Source: CAWBBA01 sp963729795 (lineage in GTDB: Bacteria > Desulfobacterota > Desulfomonilia > Desulfomonilales > Desulfomonilaceae). From it: DNA of 64,000 bases. The translations under genes were made by a program, and so were the position numbers. Below the pieces are notes generated by a model. It was not told the DNA's origin, ran no database searches, and saw only the letters and a program-made list of their open reading frames with translations. Positions 46,162 through 53,964 of the stretch are shown here, one piece after another. Every line of letters begins with the position of its first letter. Positions within the stretch are counted from its first letter, which is position 1. The stretch covers positions 12,679 to 76,678 of the forward strand of contig CAVSPC010000048.1 of the NCBI GenBank assembly GCA_963729795.1. Reading direction: 5' to 3'.

Positions 46162-46386
46162 ATGGAAAATTCGCGGCCTCAGTACACTCGACCCGTGATA
46201 GTGGATATGGACGAGCCTGACGGGCCATATGCATCAGGGGCTTGCAGTCTCGGGAGCGGGGCCTCAGGGGTTTGCAACCAAGGCAACAGTCCTTCCGGCC
46301 AGCAGTGCAAGACATTTGGTTTTATTGCCGGGAATTGCAACACGGGTTTGATACAATATTCCTGTGGTGGCGGATCAGGGGTATAG
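46162..46386 (+). CDS. Candidate ribosomal peptide precursor, Gly/Ser/Cys-rich
   Basis: A 74-residue peptide with AAGGAG seven bases before the ATG. Residues 1-26 look like a leader: PQYTRPVIVDMDEPDG contains Y8xxP11xI13, similar to the YxxPxL motif read by recognition elements of lasso-peptide systems, then an acidic stretch. Residues 27-74 form a core with cysteines at 28, 38, 49, 59 and 68. They are about ten apart and each is followed two to three residues later by Gly (CSLG, CNQG, CKTFG, CNTG, CGGG). It lies between the modifying enzymes and the kinase-like gene. This fits a sactipeptide- or ranthipeptide-like substrate, but the modification is inferred. From memory it would be the ScmA-type component. 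Confidence 0.75.
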   Translation: MENSRPQYTRPVIVDMDEPDGPYASGACSLGSGASGVCNQGNSPSGQQCKTFGFIAGNCNTGLIQYSCGGGSGV

Positions 46387-46438
46387 CTCGTATAGCGGCT
46401 GTGCCACTTGTATCTTTATACCAGGTAGATGTTCCCTC

Positions 46439-47374
46439 ATGAAACTGAGACAACTAATGCAGGAACCATATTCTGATAGCTCCTATATTCTCGGTCTGGA
46501 TCATGGCCTCGCATGGCGCCTCGTTGCAAAGAACGGAACCTCGACCTGGCTGGACCAACTAGCCGCAATCATGACTCTAACGCCGAGAAAGTCTGAGGCA
46601 CTCCAAGAACTCAGCTTTGTGCTTCGCCAAGAGCGAGTTCCCTCCTCGCCAACAACCAATGCCCTCCCTCCCCTATCAAAGCCATCCGCCCTTCCGCACA
46701 GCGGCTGGAGGATGCACGATCTCTTAGCGCTACGAGTCTGGTCCCATCCCGACGTAGCTGACATGATTTGCGAACTGTTGGACATAGGACATCATGACCT
46801 GGCCATCCTCGCGATGCAGCAGGCGGTTTTCCCCTTCTATCAGGCTGGAATCGGCCAGGGAGGTACGCCACTGCACGCGGCTTTGGTCGAGTATGACGGC
46901 AAGGGTATTCTGATTGCGGCTAGCGGAGGCCGAGGCAAAAGCACGTGCTGCCGACGCGTTCCCAAGTCTTGGACGGTTCTTTGTGATGACGAAACGCTCG
47001 TGGTTCGTTCGCCATCTGGAACTTACCATGCCCATCCGTTCCCGACATGGAGTGATTACCTTTTTCGGAGAACCAAGAAAACTTGGAATGTGCAGAGATC
47101 GACTCAACTATCTGCGATTTTCTTTTTGGACCAGGGCGAGAGCGACGATGTCGCCCGCATCGGCCAGGCCCGAGCCGCGGCCAGGATCAACCAGTCGGCC
47201 GGCCAGGTGTGTGGACGAATGTGGCGACGTCTGCCAAACGACGTGCAAAGAGACAACAATTTAAAGCTATTCTCGAATTCGTGCGGCCTGGCCAAAGCCG
47301 TGCCGGCCTTTACTTTGCATGCGAGCCTTACCGGTCGCTTCTGGGAAGGGATAGAGAAGGTGTTGGGGTGGTGA
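46439..47374 (+). CDS. HPr-kinase-like ATPase of the peptide cassette
   Basis: A 311-residue protein. A helical N-terminal part to about residue 130 precedes a P-loop domain: Walker A in IAASGGRGKSTCCRR and an acidic LCDDETLVV strand. This is the fold of HprK-type kinases and of HprK-like proteins that accompany PqqD and radical SAM genes. It may phosphorylate the peptide or a partner. The ATG at 46439 lies 52 bases after the precursor stop and has only a weak AGGT ahead. The same frame is open upstream to 46364. It would correspond to ScmC. Confidence 0.75.
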   Translation: MKLRQLMQEPYSDSSYILGLDHGLAWRLVAKNGTSTWLDQLAAIMTLTPRKSEALQELSFVLRQERVPSSPTTNALPPLSKPSALPHSGWRMHDLLALRVWSHPDVADMICELLDIGHHDLAILAMQQAVFPFYQAGIGQGGTPLHAALVEYDGKGILIAASGGRGKSTCCRRVPKSWTVLCDDETLVVRSPSGTYHAHPFPTWSDYLFRRTKKTWNVQRSTQLSAIFFLDQGESDDVARIGQARAAARINQSAGQVCGRMWRRLPNDVQRDNNLKLFSNSCGLAKAVPAFTLHASLTGRFWEGIEKVLGW

Positions 47375-47378
47375 TGAT

Positions 47379-47670
47379 TCACCGCAGAGAACGTGATATT
47401 CACGGCAGAGGACGCTGAGCACGCTGAGATTTTTTCAACTTTCACGCGATAAGACATGATAAATTCCGGTCTGTAACAGCGAGGACACTTCCGATCTAGT
47501 AATTTTGTAGGATGTGCTGAGCGAAGCGATTGTGTAAGACGGAGCGTGGATGCGGCCGATGCGCTTCCCCTGCCTTGGTCCCGCGTGCCGCGGGATTCAG
47601 CACATCCTACACGCTGAACTGAATACACTTTTGCTTCTCTGCGATCTCCGCGATCTCTGCGGTTACATGG
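47379..47670. repeat. Repeat cluster between kinase-like and peptidase genes
   Basis: No gene is seen in this gap. CACCGCAGAGAACG..GCTGAGCACGCTGAG at 47379-47430 and CTCTGCGATCTCCGCGATCT near 47636 are the two ends of a widespread repeat type. Between them TGTAGGATGTGCTGA (about 47507) is inverted at TCAGCACATCCTACA (about 47597), around a CCCGCGTGCCGCGGG hairpin. Confidence 0.6.
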
Positions 47671-47744
47671 ATTGAATATGGATTGCCTATCACGATCGTG
47701 CTGCTACTGAAGACGGCTGCCTCCAAGGCACCACCGGGCAGTGG

Positions 47745-48350
47745 ATGTTTTATGCCGGTCCCAGCATGAATCCGACACTCCGGGCTCCAGATATCCTCCA
47801 TATAGTCCCGTATAAGGCCGGGAAGATTAGGGCCGGAGATATAATCTTGTTCATTCATCCTGATGGAGGGCAAGCGATAGTCCACCGAGTGGTTTCCATT
47901 GACGCCGGAGGGATCAGAACCAGAGGAGACAACAACAATCTTGTCGACCCGTACCTTGTGGAACCGAGTTGGATCATAGGCCGAGTAGTCTCAGCACAAA
48001 GGGGGAAAAGATCTCGCAGGATTTACGGCGGCATCGCCGGCCGTACGATCGGCCGCATTATGAACGTACGCAGCTTTATCGACAGGAGATTATATATCAA
48101 GCCCGCAAATCCCGGGCCGAGTCTGCTGAAAAAACTGGGGGCATGGTTGCTGTCCCATATACCAACAAGGATTGTTCGGTTTAGCACCATGCAAGGCTGG
48201 GAATTGCAAATGCATTTGGGGCGTCACTTGATTGGGCGTCTGCCAGCGGGACAGGGGCATTGGGTCATAAGGCGACCATTTCGGCCTTTCGTGGACGAAG
48301 CCGCTTTGCCTAAGGGGGACACTTCATGCAGGCAACCCTCCGAGAATTAG
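47745..48350 (+). CDS. S26 signal-peptidase-like protein with Ser/His active site
   Basis: A 201-residue protein. The nucleophile is in FYAGPSMNPTLRAPD and the base position reads AIVHRVVSI, a His as in archaeal and ER-type signal peptidases, not the Lys of LepB. The box RTRGDNNNLVDPY is typical. No N-terminal membrane anchor is present, but a hydrophobic LLKKLGAWLLSHIP lies near residue 130. It probably cleaves the leader from the modified peptide. The ribosome-binding site is weak and the start could lie upstream. It ends seven bases before nfo. Confidence 0.75.
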   Translation: MFYAGPSMNPTLRAPDILHIVPYKAGKIRAGDIILFIHPDGGQAIVHRVVSIDAGGIRTRGDNNNLVDPYLVEPSWIIGRVVSAQRGKRSRRIYGGIAGRTIGRIMNVRSFIDRRLYIKPANPGPSLLKKLGAWLLSHIPTRIVRFSTMQGWELQMHLGRHLIGRLPAGQGHWVIRRPFRPFVDEAALPKGDTSCRQPSEN

Positions 48351-48357
48351 CGAATGA

Positions 48358-49299
48358 ATGATGTGCAATGACTGCGAACCAAATGTAGTGAAACCTGCCT
48401 ATAAGGCCGCGGTTCCCTCCGAACAAACTCGCGGCTCCGTCCTCCTCGGAGCCCACGTTTCCATTGCAGGAGGCGTTCATCGTGCCATAGGCCGAGGAGA
48501 GGATCTGGGATGCACCGCGATTCAAATATTCACCAAGAACGCGGCCCAGTGGAAGGGGAATCCACTTACGGCGGAAGAAGTGGAGAGATTCAAGAAGGAG
48601 CGTGATCGAACGGGTATCATGGTAATCGCGCATGATGCGTACCTGATCAATCTTGGTTCTCCAAACATGGCCTTGTTGAAGAAGTCGCGAGCCGCATTTC
48701 TGGACGAGTTGGAGCGAGCGGAGAAGCTGGGATTACCTTACCTCATCATGCATCCGGGCTCTCACAGCGGATCCGGGGAAGAAGCGGGCCTTAGATCGGT
48801 GGTGAGATCTTTCAACGCCATACTACGCAAAACTTCCGGTTTTCAGGTACGGATTCTCGTAGAGAATACCGCTGGCCAGGGAACCGCGCTGGGCCATTCC
48901 TTCCAGCATTTGAGGCGAATAATGGAAGAAACGGCTGAACCCGAACGCATAGGAGTTTGTTTGGATTCCTGCCATGCTTTTGCCGCTGGTTATGACCTGC
49001 GCGGTTCTTCGGGTTATCACAGAATAATAGAGGAATTCGATTCGGTGGTAGGTCTGGACCGCCTCAATGCCTTTCACCTCAACGACTGCAAGAAAGGATT
49101 GGGGTTGAGGGTGGATCGCCACGAACACCTTGGTAAAGGGGCCTTGGGCTTGGAATTTTTTCGGCTGGTAATGAACGATCGTCGTTTTCGACACGTGCCA
49201 AAGATAATTGAGACCCCCAAATTTCTTGAAGGAGATGACATGGATCCGGTGAACTTAGATCTATTGAGAACGCTTGTAACTCATGAGGCTTATTCATGA
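48358..49299 (+). CDS. nfo: Endonuclease IV
   Basis: A 313-residue AP endonuclease of base-excision repair. The family start is LLGAHVSIAGGVHRAI. Metal ligands appear in MHPGSHSG (His), ILVENTAGQG (Glu), VCLDSCHAFAAGYD (Asp, His), NDCKKGLG and DRHEHLGKG (Asp, His), and KIIETPK (Glu). The first 25 residues are extra and may be removed by a later start. It is probably co-transcribed with the peptidase upstream only because of the close spacing. Confidence 0.93.
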   Translation: MMCNDCEPNVVKPAYKAAVPSEQTRGSVLLGAHVSIAGGVHRAIGRGEDLGCTAIQIFTKNAAQWKGNPLTAEEVERFKKERDRTGIMVIAHDAYLINLGSPNMALLKKSRAAFLDELERAEKLGLPYLIMHPGSHSGSGEEAGLRSVVRSFNAILRKTSGFQVRILVENTAGQGTALGHSFQHLRRIMEETAEPERIGVCLDSCHAFAAGYDLRGSSGYHRIIEEFDSVVGLDRLNAFHLNDCKKGLGLRVDRHEHLGKGALGLEFFRLVMNDRRFRHVPKIIETPKFLEGDDMDPVNLDLLRTLVTHEAYS

Positions 49300-49407
49300 G
49301 GTGTTCACATTGTTGCGAAATTTCTCCTCCATGTGCCTCAAATTTCTGGTATGGTAAGATTAGCGCTGTGTAATGCGGCTAGGACTGAGGAAGCAGAGGC
49401 GACAGTT

Positions 49408-50181
49408 GTGAAAACTCCTATGATTGAATTGAAAACCTCTCGTGAAATCGAGACCATGAGAGATGCGAACCGAATTGTGGCCGAAATCTTGGGACGATTA
49501 GAAGAAATGATCCGGCCCGGCACCACAACAGGTGAACTTAACAAAGTGGCCGAGGCGATGATTATCCAGGCCAAAGCAAAAGCCGCTTTCAAGGGGTACC
49601 GGATGCGCAACAACAAGCCCTACCCTGCAGCCATTTGCTCGTCAGTCAATGAAGAGGTGGTACACGGGATCCCCGGCCCTCGTGTTCTCAAAGAAGGGGA
49701 TATTGTCGGAGTGGACGTGGGAGTGGTCTACAAAGGGTTTGTTGGAGATTCGGCGCGAACGTATCCGGTGGGGAAAATAACCCCTGAAGCCCTCAAGCTT
49801 TTGAACATTACTCGAGAATCGCTGTATGAAGGGATAAAGAAAGCCGTCGCCGGAAATCGGCTGCAAGACATCTCCGGCGCTATCCAGAGCCATGTGGAAT
49901 CACACGGTTTTTCGGTAGTGCGTGATTTTGTGGGCCACGGCATAGGCAGAAAGATGCACGAGCCTCCCCAGATTCCAAATTATAAAGGAGTCGGCTGGAA
50001 TCCGCGCTTGCAGGTTGGGATGGCACTGGCCTTGGAGCCAATGGTGAACGAAGGAACGTGGAAAATCAGACTGCTCGATGACGAGTGGACGGCAGTGACC
50101 GCAGACGGTAAACTCTCTGCTCACTTTGAGCACTCGATTGCGATCACGGACAACGGACCTCTGATACTCTCTGAGATCTGA
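49408..50181 (+). CDS. map: Methionine aminopeptidase, type I
   Basis: A 257-residue enzyme that removes N-terminal Met from new proteins. Metal ligands are the Asp of GVDVGVVY and of GDSARTYPVG, the His of FVGHGIGRKMHEPP, and Glu residues in LEPMVNEG and HFEHSIAI. The GTG at 49408 has GAGG seven bases upstream; longer versions add unrelated residues. It is not near the ribosomal-protein/adk cluster where map often sits. Confidence 0.92.
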   Translation: MKTPMIELKTSREIETMRDANRIVAEILGRLEEMIRPGTTTGELNKVAEAMIIQAKAKAAFKGYRMRNNKPYPAAICSSVNEEVVHGIPGPRVLKEGDIVGVDVGVVYKGFVGDSARTYPVGKITPEALKLLNITRESLYEGIKKAVAGNRLQDISGAIQSHVESHGFSVVRDFVGHGIGRKMHEPPQIPNYKGVGWNPRLQVGMALALEPMVNEGTWKIRLLDDEWTAVTADGKLSAHFEHSIAITDNGPLILSEI

Positions 50182-50267
50182 TTCACGGTCTTGTCTGAAC
50201 AGGTGAGGCCGTTGCTAGTCGCGAAGAGCTGGTACGGGCACGGAGCGCAGTGCATACTTACAGGTAT

Positions 50268-50356
50268 TCTCACAAGTGATCACGGAAAAAGAAAAGGATT
50301 TAGTGGTGACGGGCATCCTGCCCGTCGATCGGCGACAGGCTAGAAGCCTGTCCCAC
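50268..50356. repeat. Dispersed repeat, type D copy 2
   Basis: TCTCACAAGTGATCACGGAAA at the left and ACAGGCTAGAAGCCTGTCCC at the right match the copy at 14941-15045. The centre forms a GACGGGCA/TGCCCGTC hairpin. Confidence 0.65.
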
Positions 50357-50477
50357 CAATCTAAATTGATGCCAACAGGCACCATGCGTGACGATAATTC
50401 TTCCGAGAACCACCCTATACGAATATGAGACAATCCACGACGAAGCGCCAATTTCAATGCGCCGCAGTATCGGTACC

Positions 50478-51917
50478 ATGAATCAGATTGAGCCAGCAAC
50501 CCTGAGCAGAATCAAGCGCTACGACATCATCCGCCATGTGGGCGGAGGAGGAATGGGTCAGGTATACCTGGCAATGGACAGGATTATCCGAAGACCCGTC
50601 GCCATAAAAACCTTTTCTTTGGAGGCGTTGCCGGGCATAGAAGGCTCGAAAGAGAAGGTCATGCGAGATTTTTTCTTAGAGATTCAGACCGCCGGAGCCC
50701 TTCTGCATCCAAATATTGTGGTCATTTACGATGTGGGCAAGAAAGGTGACTTGCTCTACATGGTCATGGAGTTCATTTACGGTAAGACCATCCTGGAGCA
50801 TATCCGGACGTCTCCCTTCAGCATTAAGAAGTCTATAGAGATTGTTTATGAATTGGCTTCGGCGCTAGATTACGCTCACACGAAGGGCGTAATTCATCGT
50901 GACATCAAACCGGAGAATATCATTCTTTCGGCTCAAGGTGTCCCGAAAATCACCGATTTCGGCATTGCCCGGTTCAGGAAGCACCTGAAAGGTCATCGCT
51001 TGCCTCTTATCGGCTCCGCGAGATTCATGGCGCCGGAACAAATCTTGCTTCGTGAACAAGATCATAGGGTAGATATCTATCAGCTTGGGCTGGTCCTATT
51101 TGAACTGCTGACCGGGCAGGCCCCTTTCAAGGGAGCCAGCTCCGAAGAGACTCTGGCAAAAATCTGTACCCAGGGCATCCCTCCTCCCGGGCGGATCAAC
51201 CCCGAGATTCCGCAGGAAATTGATGTGATTGTGGGGCGCTGCCTGGAAAAATCACCTGCCAGGCGCTTCTCACGAGCCGGCGATCTGGCGGCCGCTCTCG
51301 GGGAGTGCCTCAGATCTGGATTACGCACGGCTATTTCTCCGGACGAGGAGTTAGTTCAAAGTCTAAAGAAGTTCGAAATGTTCTCTCTGTTCTCTGAGGA
51401 AGAGATCCAGCAGTTGATAAAGGTGAGTGAGTTTATAACATGCCGGGCCGGCGAGCACATAATAAGCGAGAATGAAAGTGACTCCAACTTCTTCGTCCTC
51501 CTCGAGGGAAACGTGGAAGTTGTCAAGAGAGCACGCAAGCTGTCGGATTTCCTGCCAGGGGCTTGTTTCGGAGAAATTGGAGCTTTTGCCAGGCGAAAAA
51601 GGTCTGCCGGCGTGGTAGCCAAAGAGGATTGCAAGTTGCTCCAGATAAATGCTTTGTTGTTCAAGGAGCTGGATCCCTTATTGCAACTCAAGATGCTCCA
51701 TATCGTTGTGCGGAACTTGGCGAGTCTTGTTATTTCTCTCGATGGTGAAATCATGGAATTGACCGAAGGGAAAGGTGGGACACAGACATTCCCTTCGACG
51801 TGCCCACTTTGCGGTTTCGATAATGGCGCTCCCATAGAGGTTTGTGCGCGCTGCGGAGCGATCCCGTCCATCCTCTCCCGGCCTGAGGCAGCAATGGAGC
51901 CGGACACAGCGTGTTAA
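50478..51917 (+). CDS. Ser/Thr protein kinase fused to cyclic-nucleotide-binding domain and zinc ribbon
   Basis: A 479-residue cytoplasmic protein. The kinase domain (about residues 14-285) has HVGGGGMGQVYLA, the Lys in VAIKTF, the catalytic HRDIKPENII, DFGIARF and APEQ. A cNMP-binding domain (about 300-420) shows LLEGNVEVVKRA and the phosphate loop FGEIGAFARRKRSAG, with Arg-Ser as in CRP-type sensors. A C-terminal zinc ribbon (CPLCG..CARCG) follows. This suggests kinase output controlled by a cyclic nucleotide. The start is uncertain; ATG or GTG codons at 50388 and 50457 are also in frame. murD begins 10 bases after its stop. Confidence 0.85.
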   Translation: MNQIEPATLSRIKRYDIIRHVGGGGMGQVYLAMDRIIRRPVAIKTFSLEALPGIEGSKEKVMRDFFLEIQTAGALLHPNIVVIYDVGKKGDLLYMVMEFIYGKTILEHIRTSPFSIKKSIEIVYELASALDYAHTKGVIHRDIKPENIILSAQGVPKITDFGIARFRKHLKGHRLPLIGSARFMAPEQILLREQDHRVDIYQLGLVLFELLTGQAPFKGASSEETLAKICTQGIPPPGRINPEIPQEIDVIVGRCLEKSPARRFSRAGDLAAALGECLRSGLRTAISPDEELVQSLKKFEMFSLFSEEEIQQLIKVSEFITCRAGEHIISENESDSNFFVLLEGNVEVVKRARKLSDFLPGACFGEIGAFARRKRSAGVVAKEDCKLLQINALLFKELDPLLQLKMLHIVVRNLASLVISLDGEIMELTEGKGGTQTFPSTCPLCGFDNGAPIEVCARCGAIPSILSRPEAAMEPDTAC

Positions 51918-51927
51918 GGTGAGATTT

Positions 51928-53265
51928 ATGGTCGATCCCGCCGCAATATTCAAGGGCAAGAAGATCACCGTAATGGGACTAGGGCTGCTGGGCCGAGGTC
52001 TGGGAGATACCCTCTTCCTTGTCCGTTGCGGCGCTAGAGTAACGGTTACAGACCTCAAGCCCGCTGACCAACTGGCCCCCTCGTTGGAAAAACTCAAAGG
52101 GCTCCCGATCACGCTTCATTTGGGAGGCCATGATGAAGCGGATTTTGTCAATGCAGATATGATTCTACGTAATGCCGACGTGCCTCGTTCCTCCAAATTT
52201 CTCAAAATGGCCGCAGAGAGCGGCGTGCCTGTTGAGATGGATGAAAGCCTTTTTTGCAAAAACTTCCAAGGCGAAGTAGTTGGGATCACGGGAACGCGAG
52301 GCAAGACCACTACAACAACCCTTATTCATCAAATACTCTCTAGGGCTAGGCCAAGGGTGTTTCTTGCCGGCAACATCATGGGGCAAGCGACGCTTCCACT
52401 GCTGGAGCGCGCCAGCAAAACGGATACCGTAGTTCTCGAGCTGTCGAGTTGGCAGCTTCAGGGTTTTCATGACGCGAGGCTCTCGCCCAATGCCGCGGTA
52501 TTTACAAACATTTACCCTGATCATCTAAATCGTTATGCGGATATGCACGGTTACGTTTACGATAAGAAGGCGATTTTCCTATACCAGCAGGACGAGGACT
52601 TCTGCATCTTTAATGGCGATCAGGCCCGGACCGAGGAATTGGCTCAAGAGGCCCCTGCAAGGAAGAGCTTTTTTCATGTCGAGGACGTCCCGAGTAATTG
52701 GAATATTCAGCTTCCAGGTAGGCATAATAGAGAGAATGTCGCCGCAGCATCATGCCTTGCTCGAAACATGGGTGTCCCGGTGCAAGTCGTTCGCTCCGCG
52801 GTTGAGGCTTTCAGTGGGGTTGAGCACCGCCTACAGTGGCTGGGTGAGAAAAATGGAGTGGGTTTTATCAACGATGCCACCAGCACCACTCCTGTGTCCG
52901 GCTGCGCTGCCTTGGACTCGGTGGATGGGAAGCGCATTCTGCTTATAGCCGGAGGTTCCGACAAGAAGCTCGATCTGCAACCATTTGCGCGTGCCGCGGT
53001 TTCGCAAACCCACAAGATCGCGCTGCTCGAAGGGGACGCTACCGAGGCTCTTTCCGAAAAGATCGCTGACGCCGGTGGAGAGCATAAATTGGTGGGGCGG
53101 TTCGACAATCTCGAAAATGCCGTAAAAAGTTTGATGGAAGAGGCCGAACCCGGAGACGTGGTTCTGCTCTCTCCGGGCTGCGCATCGTTCGGGATGTTTC
53201 GGAACGAATTCCATCGTGGAGAGACGTTCATCCGTATCGTAAGCGAAATCATTGACAACGTCTGA
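51928..53265 (+). CDS. murD: UDP-N-acetylmuramoyl-L-alanine:D-glutamate ligase
   Basis: A 445-residue Mur ligase. The N-terminal Rossmann part has KITVMGLGLLGRGLG. The ATP-binding loop is GITGTRGKTTTTTLI, where Arg replaces the usual Asn. The central motif is LELSSWQLQGF, and the C-terminal domain carries GVEHRLQWLG and NDATSTTP. It should add D-Glu to UDP-MurNAc-L-Ala. AAGGTGAG precedes the ATG. It is outside a division/cell-wall cluster, which may mean a second MurD-like enzyme. Which of the two it is cannot be told here. Confidence 0.85.
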   Translation: MVDPAAIFKGKKITVMGLGLLGRGLGDTLFLVRCGARVTVTDLKPADQLAPSLEKLKGLPITLHLGGHDEADFVNADMILRNADVPRSSKFLKMAAESGVPVEMDESLFCKNFQGEVVGITGTRGKTTTTTLIHQILSRARPRVFLAGNIMGQATLPLLERASKTDTVVLELSSWQLQGFHDARLSPNAAVFTNIYPDHLNRYADMHGYVYDKKAIFLYQQDEDFCIFNGDQARTEELAQEAPARKSFFHVEDVPSNWNIQLPGRHNRENVAAASCLARNMGVPVQVVRSAVEAFSGVEHRLQWLGEKNGVGFINDATSTTPVSGCAALDSVDGKRILLIAGGSDKKLDLQPFARAAVSQTHKIALLEGDATEALSEKIADAGGEHKLVGRFDNLENAVKSLMEEAEPGDVVLLSPGCASFGMFRNEFHRGETFIRIVSEIIDNV

Positions 53266-53334
53266 CAAACCTTAAAAAATAGGTATTGCTACACGAATCA
53301 CAACCACGACGAGGCATCATGGAAGATCCTCCCA

Positions 53335-53901
53335 ATGGAAACTCTGACTCTTTATCAAGCAAGTAAATATTGCGGCGTTTCACCTCGGACAGTCTCCAAC
53401 TGGATCGATGAGGGGGAGTTGATCGCCCAGAGAGTGGGCGGACTGCATCGCCGTGTGAGGCGGGAAGACCTTGAAGAGTTTCTAAGACGCCGAGGCATGG
53501 CTGTTGTTGATAGCGTAGCAGAAGGGCCTTCCCAAAGGATACTTGTGGTGGAAGACGACGCCCTCATTGTGGAGACCATTGTGCGAACCCTGGAAGAAGA
53601 GCCTTACAATTACGAAATTGTCTCCGCGTCCGACGGATTTGAGGCAGGATTTCAGTTAAGCCGTTTCAACCCGGACTTGCTAATACTCGATATCATGATG
53701 CCGAATATGGACGGACACGAGGTGTGCCGTAGAATAAAGCAGGATCCATCAAGAAGCCACATCAAGGTCATGGTCCTCTCCGCATACTTGGACGAGGAAA
53801 ATTATCAAAAAATGAAACAAAATGGCGCCGATGTCTGCTTTGCGAAACCTTTGCCGCTGGAAATGCTCAAAAGAGAGGTAGCTCGCCTGCTGCATAACTG
53901 A
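53335..53901 (+). CDS. Response regulator with excisionase-type DNA-binding head
   Basis: A 188-residue protein. Residues 1-52 form a MerR/excisionase-like winged helix (TLYQASKYCGVSPRTVSNWI). Residues 68-188 form a receiver (ILVVEDDALIV; D119 in LLILDIMMPNMDG; Lys in CFAKPL). The usual order, receiver first, is reversed. It lies 63 bases before a PAS histidine kinase and is presumably its partner. Phosphorylation may alter DNA binding or dimerisation. The ribosome-binding site is weak (GGAAGA). Confidence 0.88.
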   Translation: METLTLYQASKYCGVSPRTVSNWIDEGELIAQRVGGLHRRVRREDLEEFLRRRGMAVVDSVAEGPSQRILVVEDDALIVETIVRTLEEEPYNYEIVSASDGFEAGFQLSRFNPDLLILDIMMPNMDGHEVCRRIKQDPSRSHIKVMVLSAYLDEENYQKMKQNGADVCFAKPLPLEMLKREVARLLHN

Positions 53902-53964
53902 CAAATGAATATCGGCTCTAATTCGGTAATTCCTTGAAGCTGCCTTGTGGGTCACGGAGGCTCC

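Noticed and set aside
46364..47374. Kinase-like protein starting at GTG 46364, overlapping the precursor
   Set aside because: No ribosome-binding site there; the extra 25 residues are Cys-rich and look like precursor sequence, so ATG 46439 was used.
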